From the NCBI GenBank assembly GCA_013396915.1, contig VWZL01000264.1, positions 310,001-374,000 of the forward strand: a DNA stretch of 64,000 nt, written 5' to 3'. The position numbers and the translations under genes are program-made. The notes below the pieces were generated by a model. It was not told where the DNA came from. It did not search any database and was given only the letters and a program-made list of their open reading frames with translations. The DNA is from Stercorarius parasiticus (Eukaryota > Chordata > Aves > Charadriiformes > Stercorariidae). Positions 23,701 through 64,000 of this stretch are shown here, one piece after another (the first letter of the stretch is position 1; every line of letters begins with the position of its first letter).

Positions 23701-26700
23701 GGTAGTTCTGATAGCTTTCTCTTAATGAGTGATCTCATCATGGACATCATTTAAATGGGGTAAATAATTCCCAGCACATGCTGACTATAAAGAAATTGGG
23801 AGCTTGTTACAGGCTGATGTCATGGGAAGAGCCCAGTCTCTTCAGCAGGGACTCATCAGTGCAAAGGTCTCTAAAAAATGTCTGACTTCGAATTAAGAAG
23901 AAAAATCAGGGTGGGAAAAGCTGTTGCAAGTTCTTAAGTCTCTGTAGGCTTTGACCATTATGATCAATTGAATCTTTCAGTTAGTTATGGTTGCAAAATA
24001 AAAGAGACTGTAGGCTGAATGTTCTTTGAATTCATAAAAAAAGCTGCAGTTTTTTCCTCTTATTTGTGAAAATAATCCATAATTTATAAACTAAGTTTTT
24101 CAAACAAAATAGCAGCAGGGTTTTTATTTCCAGAAATTTAGCACATTTGCTGAAGCTCAAAATAACTTTTTTTTATTATTATTAATTTAGACTTGGTTAT
24201 AGTAATTTACATAGTGTGAAGTGAGTGAGAAGGGCTACTGGTAGGATTTGGTTGCATGATTTTACAGCTGGTTTGCATTAATATAAATGGCAAAGTTAAA
24301 CTTAGTGGATAATCAGTTCTGATTGTAAACATCCTCTAACGTTTCTTAATGCTGTCATTGGACCATTTTTGAAAAAATGCCACTGTCTGGCTAGATCTAA
24401 AAGCAAAGATTTTGTGAGACTTAGCTTATGTGAATATATGATATGGCATTCAAAGCAAGGAAATATTTTCTAATAGCACAGAATTGAAAACATGATCTCA
24501 GATACCAAAACATAGCTTTCTGGAACATATCATCACTTGGAGCTGCATGTATGTCCCTAAGAATAATGTTTTGTTAACTAAATAACAGTATTTACAATCA
24601 AATCTGCCTTTTTCTGGGGAGACCTTTGTGAAGATTGATTAGTTGATGACTGTTGTCTATTGGTTTATGACATGGTTATGCAGTCATAACTACAAATACT
24701 TCTACATAATGTCCTTTCATTTCACTAATGAAAAAAGTGGCCCAAGAGGTCACTTTTCATGTTCGATGCTCCTACAGCATTTCCTATTCCACCCGGAGTA
24801 CCCTGTGAAAAGTTTATATAGGAACTATTTCAGTCTCTGTTGAACTGCAGCTATCTCAAACTGCATATTGAACAGCATACAGGCTGGCCATGCTGCACAA
24901 CACTTCAGTACAGGGAATGAAAATAAGTACCATATTAATTTCAAGCTAGGTGTTTTAATGGGAAAGTCTGAATCTTACCATTTAGAGATGTGGAGCAAAA
25001 ATACCCCAGTACATAAACCTTAAGCATCACCTGACTCTTACTTGTGCCTCTAAAATTAGGACTCAAGTTCATTGCCCCATCCTGGTTGTTGGCAGAGGGG
25101 AGAAGTGAGCTGGGGAGCAACAGGCCAGAGCAACAGTGCTGGCTTAGGAACGTTAAGTGGCTGGGAATCCGTGAAAAGTATAAAATGTACCTTTGGTATG
25201 CACCAAATACTAGAGCACAATAAAACGTGTTTAATGCCAGTACAGTATGCATCTATGAGTTCTTCAGGGACCTCTTCTTTAAGGGATCGTGGGTTTTGCT
25301 ATTTACTTCAGTGGGAATAGAATGCAGTGTTAATTAATTCAGGCCTTCACACGCCTGATTTTGTGGTGTTGTGATCCTGAAACAGACAAATAAAGAAGAG
25401 ACAAACAGGAGAAGTAAGTCTATAGGGGATAAAATTGATCTTGGTGGAGAGATCAACTAACTGTGGGTGTGTTCGGGAAGCGGCTAGGTACACTTAAAGC
25501 TTAATGTGATGTGCTATCTCTGTCTCTTGAGCTGAGGTCATTTGAGGACAGACTGGGAGTTTTCACTTTGGGTCGTAGTGAAATCAGGCTCACTGCCTTT
25601 TCTGAACATGCTGACCTGTCATCCAGTGTGTCTACATTAAAAACTGTTTTGCTGGGTTAAAATCAATTATTTGTTTTTGCTTTGGATGCTTTGCATTCTT
25701 GCTCACAGTTGGGTTGGTGTTATGTGAGAAGGGCAGGGTTGTGGGTTCATACTCATATACTCATGTAGTTGCAGACATGTTTTACCCAAGAAGTAAAACA
25801 GTCCAAAACCTCAGATCAGAAGATGAAGACATTTTTCAAAGCCCAAACAAAAGCAATAAATGGAAATAAGGATTAACTTTGTCAATTTTCACCCTTCCCA
25901 CAATAAATCTCCAAAATCTTGGCTTTTATCTTAGATGGATAACACAATAGGCACCAGAAAACACCAATATTACGCAAATGCTTCATGTGCTATCAATTAT
26001 TTTGGAAGTATTCATCATCTGAGTTGTGAAATGGTTTGACCTTTTTTTTTTAATGGAGAGTGTATGAAGATGAGAGTGTTAGGCTGACATATTCTTTCTC
26101 TTGTACTTGTGTAAGTGTATTTGCAAGTAATTTCAGAAGAAATCTCAGAACCCAGCCCCTCCTGGCCTGCGGAGTTATGTGGTGTCAGAGATGATCTGTG
26201 TTACATGAGAGGGGAATAGGAGTGAAGTGAGAAGTAAGATTTAGTGTGCTGCTAAAAAGCATTTGGATGTTATGAAATCAAGAGAATGGGGATGCAGCTG
26301 TGCAACCCTGACTGTTAGTGACTTCCAATCTGCAGCTACTAGGAAGGCGAACACCCCTCAGATAGTCAGGCCTGGAGAAAGGGGCTGGTACAGGAGATCA
26401 GAGCAGAGCAGGTCTGCATGCCTAGGATGTGTCCTCATGGAAAGCATTCTTGTAACAGATCTCCTGCTAAAATAAAAAGGTGGCTAAGATGAATATGCAT
26501 ATTCTGATGAAAGAACAGAAATTAATTTCATGAAGAATTTCCAGAGACATCTTGAATTTTAGATTTGATGTCCTTATTGATTCATAATGATTTACTGTGG
26601 AACCACATTGAATGATCACCTTTACCAGGGCTGATACTCTCCATTTTAGTTACACTGCTAGCCATGTCTGAGGTAATGTTTTACACCTTTTTTCTTATGT

Positions 26701-27055
26701 TTCTTAAGACCATTTCTTTTTACTCAGTAGCAGAGATTGATTCCATCAACATTTCCCCAATTATTTTGAGCTTTGGAATATGTATTGCCCAGAAAGCAGT
26801 ATGTCCCGTACAGTTCTCTCAGTTGTCAATACTTGATTTCTTCTTTAGTTGGTTTCCATATATGGATGACAATGCTTTGATTTTCAAAATTAATCATGCT
26901 GGGTAGGTGAAAGCTGAATTAAACTGGATATTTCCCAAAGGCCACACATATCTCTGAGCAGAAAATCTATATATTGCAGGTCCTGTGCTGTATCCCCAGT
27001 ATACTATTGTTGCCCTAACAAGTCCTGAAAGCAAACAGTTGTGGCTCTGGAGATT
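20733..27055. other. Intergenic, 3' flank of CHRDL1, no gene recognised
   Basis: About 6.3 kb. Open frames are up to 132 codons (22173-22571, plus strand), but none shows domain-like features, and all have the amino-acid composition of chance AT-rich translation. A block at about 21630-21790, with TAATTA and ATTA cores and a GCCAATGCAAGCAAGTC stretch, looks like a vertebrate conserved noncoding element by composition only. Confidence 0.55.
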
Positions 27056-27545
27056 ATCATAGAATGGTTAGAGTTGGAAGGGACCTTAAAGATCATCTAG
27101 TTCCAAACCCCATGCCCTGGGCAGGGACACCTCCCACTAGACCAGGTTGCTCCAAGCCCCATCCAGCCTGGCCTTGAACACCTCCAGGGATGGGGCATCC
27201 ATGGCTTCTCTGGGCAACCTGGGCCAGTGTCTCACCACCCTCACAGTAAAGAATTTCTTCCTAATATCTAATCTAAATCTACCCTCTTCCAGTTAAAAAC
27301 TGTTACCCCTCATCCTATCGCTACCCTCCCTGATCAAGAGTCCCTCCCCATCTTTCCCGTAGGCCCCTTTAGGTACTGGGAGGGGCTCTAAGGTCTCCCT
27401 GGAGCCTTCTCTTCTCCAGGCTGAACAACCCCAACTCTCTCAGCCTGTCCTCATAGCAGAGGTGGTCCAGCCCTCTAGTCATCTTCGTGGCCTCCTCTGG
27501 ACTCGCTCCAACAGGTCCATGTCCTTCTTAGTCTTGAATCTGACT
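27056..27545 (-). mobile_element. CR1 LINE 3' fragment, reverse orientation
   Basis: The plus strand opens with ATCATAGAATGGTTAGAGTTGG and GGACCTTAAAGATCATCTAG, the exact reverse of the CR1 terminal region. It then continues through the reverse complements of GGCCAGGCTGGATGGGGC, AGATTAGATATTAGGAAGAAATTC and AAGGACATGGACCTG. Only the last ~490 bases of ORF2 and the short 3'UTR survive, and the ORF has decayed. It belongs to a different CR1 subfamily from the copy at 15 kb, judging by the terminal sequence. It sits about 0.15 kb beyond the predicted distal cleavage site of CHRDL1, in the same orientation as the gene. Confidence 0.95.
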
Positions 27546-27698
27546 CTTCCGTAGCTCAGTACCCGATGCCACAGCAGGCAGCCATGCACTGCACCTGGCC
27601 GGGGTCAGGCTTCCTCTGAGGTGGCATCAGCAGGACTGCAACCAGGGAACTGAAACCAAACATCTTGACCAAACAGCATCATACACAAAGTGTCTTGT

Positions 27699-27704
27699 TT
27701 TATT
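27699..27704 (-). terminator. CHRDL1: Distal poly(A) signal of CHRDL1 (AATAAA)
   Basis: On the minus strand GATAATAAAACAAGACACTTT is followed by a GT-rich tract (GTGTATGATGCTGTTTGG), the usual downstream element arrangement. A second AATAAA lies 19 bases upstream in the transcript, at 27718-27723. Cleavage would fall at about 27680-27690. Confidence 0.6.
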
Positions 27705-27717
27705 ATCAACTTCAGAG

Positions 27718-27723
27718 TTTATT
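27718..27723 (-). terminator. CHRDL1: Second distal poly(A) signal (AATAAA)
   Basis: AATAAA in TTAATAAACTCTGAAG on the minus strand, immediately upstream of the signal at 27699. It could share the same cleavage region. Confidence 0.45.
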
Positions 27724-30358
27724 AATTTATCAAACCAGGTCAAAGTGATACAAGTAGTACATAAATAAGTACTGTAACAGACATACATCCCATGAAGAGA
27801 ATGAAGTGCATTTTGTTGTCTTAAGTGACCAGAAACTGGAAAAATGCAACACTGCATTTTACTAAATGATGCTTATGGGTTTTTTTTGCTTTTCTTAAAA
27901 AGTGTTTGTTATAAAATAAATAACACAATCTAGATTCCACTTGTCCTGTCACAAATACAAAAAGCAGGTTGCCTTCCTCTTCTTCTTAAAAAAAAATAAT
28001 TGCAAACACTGTACACTTTCTGCTTAGTCTTTTTTCACCAGCTACTGCTACAAACAGATGATGCCCGTGAGGTGAGAAACCAACTGCTTCCCACCAGATC
28101 GCTACCGTTCCTCAGAATCTCTTCCTTACAATGTCTTCACCAAAGGAACAATAAGGTTAATTCATGACTTATTAGAAGATTTATAATAAAATTTCACACT
28201 TCTGCAGCACATTTCAACCCAGTAGATGCCACGTGCAGTGGGTGCTGCTGACACCAAACGCTTCTCCTACAGTTACACTGCAGAAACCTCTGGTGCAGCG
28301 AGGTCTGAGAACTCTGTTGGGACACGCTACACCTCTTCCAGACAGCAGCGCAGGACTTACGGCGGCAGAGGCTGCAGTCCCGTGGAAAGGTGGTGGCACA
28401 GTTCCATTAGCTCTCCTCTTAATGAACACAGGACGTCTCATGGCCAGGTGCTAGTTAAGACTGTGCACTCCCAGGGGAGTGCTGGCAGGGGCTGCAGGGT
28501 CCCCTCTGAGGAGAGCCGAGGGGCTGCCCCGCGCCAGACACGGCCGGTTCCAGCTGGTTCCAGCCAGTTCCAGGGGCGCCAGCACAGGGCAGAGCTGAGC
28601 CCCTCAGCCGGGCTGGCGGCACCTTCAGCAAAGTTGGTTTAGGAAAGAGCAAAATGCTGCGGGCAGTGAGGGGAAAAGTGTGAGAAAGAGCCCTGGACAG
28701 CGAGGGCCGGGCAGGGGGAGGGAGGCGGCACTCCAGGCCCCGAGCAGAGACTTCCCTGCGGCCATGGAGGGACCCCAGGGGGTTTCCCTGCAGCCCGTGG
28801 ATGCTTGGAAAGAGACCCCCGTAGTTCTTACTGGTACCAGGTAGGAGTACTTCGTTCTTGCAAATACACACCGTTGCTGGAGGAGCTCCCTTTTTAGTGT
28901 GTTTTCCTGTTACGCAGCGGACTGTGTGGAGTGCTTGGTAGGGAGGGAAGTATTGCTAAATATTATCTGCTCTCTGTTGGGGCCTAGGGACAATGGGGTG
29001 GTTCGCTAAGGACCTGAGATCACCTTATATGTATACTCCTAATTCCCTTCAGCCTTTCCTTTGCCTTCCTGTCTGTGCTCCTCACTCGCTCCTCTTTGTT
29101 GAGAAGCCCCACATTACACTTCTGCATTACAGACAGCATGGGCAGGACCTGGGTGGTGCGAAGAAGCGTGGCCCTGAGGCCTGTGCTGCAGAGGGAGGCT
29201 GCCGGCATTTGCTGCTCAAGGCAAGGATCCTCTCAGGATGGTGAAGCTCTGCCTGAAACAGGCTTTTGGCATTCAGCGCTGAGCTCTCCCACACCTTCAT
29301 CCCTTTAGAAGTGGGTACGCCCTGGAGTGCTGTCACTGGCAGAATGACAAACCTCGAAATCCTTGCTGTCAATGTTGATTTCACTCCCTGTGAAGACCCA
29401 GCCCCTGGCTCAGAACATTTCCATAAAGCTTTGTTTCTTAGCGTGTGTTTGAACAGCAGTATTCCTGTCTGCTTGTGGAGTAGAAAATGGGAGCAAAAGC
29501 AGGCAGTCACTTACTTCTTGGGATTTAATCCAACATTGCAGCCGTGAGGCTGTGCGGTATTTTGGTGACTCTTAAAAGAAAACATTTTTTAAACTATCCT
29601 TTTTCTGCAGATGAGAGTCACCTTTCTTAAATACACTGTAGACATGCTATACTAAATTTAACAGAATCTCTCAGATTCGTTTTTCATAAAGATAACAGTT
29701 TTCAGAGAGCTGCTGTGTTCTAAAGGCCTGCTGTAGCTGTTTGGTGTTTGTCATGGGAGAGAGCTGTCCTTGGAGCGTGAGAATTGAGAGGTCACCCTCA
29801 GAAAAATGCAGAAGATTAGGTTTGTAACAAATCAGAGCAAATAAATTAAGCACTGTCGCAACTCTTACGGAGTTATTAACTGGGAGGTTTAACCCTCTAG
29901 GTGTTTTGAAAGTACTGCAAGTACTTCACCACCGTCTGCCACATCGCTTTAGAAGGCAGTTTATCAGCCAAGACCATACGTTAACAGGGCCCAGAAGAAC
30001 AAAGTTATTAGGGCTGTGATAGGGAGCTAACACTTCACAGTTTTTAGAGAAGTGGGTGGAGGAAACAGTGAAAACCACTTAAAAGCGAACATTTGCTTAA
30101 ATTGCTACAAAAATACAGTGATTGCCACTAACACCTGCTGTTCGGTTTATGGACTCAGTTTGCTCAACTACAAGACATCATCCCAAAGGCAGGCTGCTTA
30201 GGAATTTGTTAGTTTAAATCTGGTTTTTATGTCTCCAAAACAAGTATTGTATCACTTGTATTTTTCCTGCACTACTAAAAAAAATCCATGAGTCATTTCA
30301 ACCCCAGAAATTGTATAAATTCAGCACAGGAAATAATGCTCTCCATAGCTCCTGCACA

Positions 30359-30364
30359 TTTATT
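30359..30364 (-). terminator. CHRDL1: Proximal candidate poly(A) signal (AATAAA)
   Basis: AATAAA within CACCTAATAAATGTGCAGG on the minus strand, 355-360 bases after the stop codon. The downstream region is only moderately GT-rich. Use would give a short 3'UTR of about 0.38 kb and exclude the CpG-rich patch. Confidence 0.35.
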
Positions 30365-30718
30365 AGGTGTCCTTCTTTTCATTAGTTTGAATAACTTGCC
30401 AAATAATAATAATAAAAATGTTCTGTTTTCTCTTTTTAACTTGTAAAGAAATGCAACTGCAGGAAAGTACAGTCTCTCTTTCTCCTTCCCCCACCAGTAA
30501 TACAGAGCCTCCTAGTCTTTTGGAGGAGATATTTGAACGACTGACACAGACCACTACACATAAAGCAGCAAATTTGCTGTGCATGATGTGAATAATTACT
30601 GCATTATAGTTTTGCTTTTTAGGGCAACTGTTGACTTAAGCAAAATAAGCCTGCAGTCCAGCTGCTGATCCAAGTTTTCATAAGTTTTCTTGTGTTTCTC
30701 CCTCCAGTGCTGTCTCCC

Positions 30719-62986
<32,268 letters not shown>

Positions 62987-64000
62987 CTGCAGGTGGAACA
63001 TAATACAATACTTTAATGAAAGGGGCTGTCTCACCAATTTCCATGCTCTATTCTGCATCTAGATATTTTAAAAACAAATGCCTTTTTACAACATTCTAAT
63101 TTCACTCACACTAGGGTAAGCCCAGACTACTTTCAATGCTTCTGAATTTATGCTGGAGGTCAGAATGTAGCAGAAATCTATACAAATGTTAAAATCAGAG
63201 GAAGTGCCTAAAAATGGATTGCAACAATCTTCATTTGTGTTCTTCTTTTGAGCAGATTATGTTAGGAATTGCATTTCCAAAACTAAGACACAGATAATGA
63301 ATAGTAGGTCTCTGAGATATCCCCCAGTAAGGGTTAGTTCAAGACCGCAAGAGACAATAGCATCTGTAATTGTTCCTGAAAACTGTGGAGAGTCTTTTGT
63401 TTTCATTTTATGGGTTCCCCAGTAGACAAAAAACACAAGTTGGTAAGTAGCCATTTTTCTAAGAAATACGAGCAAGTCTTGGGAATGGTGTTCATTATTC
63501 ATGTCATTAACATAATATTCTATTTGACCACATCTGAGTTTGATTCATAATTAAAACACAGGGAATTTTCATTCTCCAGTGTCTAGTGTCTGTAAACAGA
63601 AAAAGACTATCCATTTCAAATTCCCATTTCCCATCTATAATTCATCCTCCTCATTTAGCTCTGAGTTGCTCATGTTTACAGCAAGAAAGATCTTTCAGCA
63701 TGAACACCGATACTATGCTATGACTGTAGTTTTGTTTGGTGTCAGGAATAAACCCACTTCATTTTCATATGCCTTCTGGAGCACTGAAATGTTTCCAGTG
63801 GAGGTGCAGACTTCCTTAGATAGCATATGTATAGGCTTTTCTAGCCATCTCTTTCTAAATAATCCATTGACTCCTAAATATCTGCAGACCACAGGCTGGA
63901 ATCATACTGTTACATCATTACTACCCATGAACTACATTTGTGCATCTGCTTTGGAAAAAGACACTAAAAATTATATCACCATCTGTTTCCAATGATGACT
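62987..64000 (-). other. CHRDL1: CHRDL1 intron upstream of the VWC1 second-half exon (incomplete)
   Basis: Phase 0, ending with acceptor TTCCACCTGCAG. I searched the minus strand for the first half of VWC1 (YCMF..., RWHP motif) and a signal peptide and found neither, so those exons should lie beyond the window. The plus-strand open frame running to 63995 has no recognisable domain. Confidence 0.75.

Larger units (their letters stand above)
27680..30718 (-). other. CHRDL1: CHRDL1 3' untranslated region (predicted, long form)
   Basis: This stretch lies between the TAA stop at 30719-30721 and a cluster of minus-strand AATAAA signals near 27700. Its length of about 3.0 kb is plausible for this gene, since mammalian CHRDL1 transcripts have UTRs of roughly 2 kb or more. 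No splice-flanked coding exon is seen in it. A CpG- and GC-rich patch (about 28220-28900) interrupts otherwise AT-rich sequence. Open frames of 138 codons on both strands in that patch reflect GC content and match nothing I know. The 3' boundary is inferred, not demonstrated. Confidence 0.55.

Noticed and set aside
28226..28871. 138-codon open frames on both strands
   Set aside because: Both arise from the GC-rich patch; composition is low-complexity Ser/Arg/Gly/Pro and neither resembles a known protein.

Overview
The window is vertebrate nuclear DNA from a bird, most likely a neoavian (not a galliform). Three observations support this. (i) CR1 LINE copies carry the typical avian 3' end. (ii) Two copies of an endogenous-retrovirus LTR family, and part of a second family, match LTRs I recognise from memory as abundant in Neoaves and not expected in chicken. 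(iii) One split gene reads through nine exons at high similarity to vertebrate chordin-like 1 (CHRDL1). There are no operons, prokaryotic genes, CRISPR arrays or rRNA/tRNA genes.

The only protein-coding gene I can support is CHRDL1, on the minus strand. It is known in chick as ventroptin, a secreted BMP antagonist. Its coding exons run from 62986 down to the stop codon at 30719. Nine exons give 1161 coding bases (386 residues plus stop), and every splice phase is consistent. They cover the C-terminal half of the first von Willebrand factor C (VWC) domain, complete VWC2 and VWC3 domains with ten cysteines each, a linker and the conserved C-terminal module. The signal peptide, the first half of VWC1, the 5'UTR and the promoter are not found and should lie beyond 64000. 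The 3'UTR probably runs to about 27680, about 3.0 kb, where there are two AATAAA signals; an earlier signal at about 30360 would give a short form.

Layout on the + axis: 1-715, partial LTR in reverse orientation with a 42-bp tandem repeat; 716-27055, a long stretch downstream of CHRDL1 with no gene I can recognise, holding two old MIR-type SINEs (about 8.8 and 12.1 kb), a 5'-truncated CR1 with a broken reverse-transcriptase frame (15.1-16.55 kb), and two oppositely oriented LTRs of one family (16.74-17.23 and 20.33-20.73 kb); 27056-27545, a second CR1 in reverse orientation just past the gene's 3' end; 27680-62986, CHRDL1, with eight complete introns of 1.0 to 18 kb; 62987-64000, start of a further upstream intron.

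The expected partner biology is extracellular: CHRDL1 binds BMP ligands through its VWC domains and blocks receptor binding. The rest of the window is repeats and possible regulatory DNA. I found no evidence of a previously undescribed system. The most useful observations are gene-structure ones: a duplicated two-exon VWC cassette, a possible in-frame tandem acceptor, an RGD triplet built across a splice junction, a long 3'UTR with a CpG-rich patch, and candidate conserved noncoding elements. Exon positions were derived by hand from splice consensus and protein similarity recalled from memory; no alignment was run.
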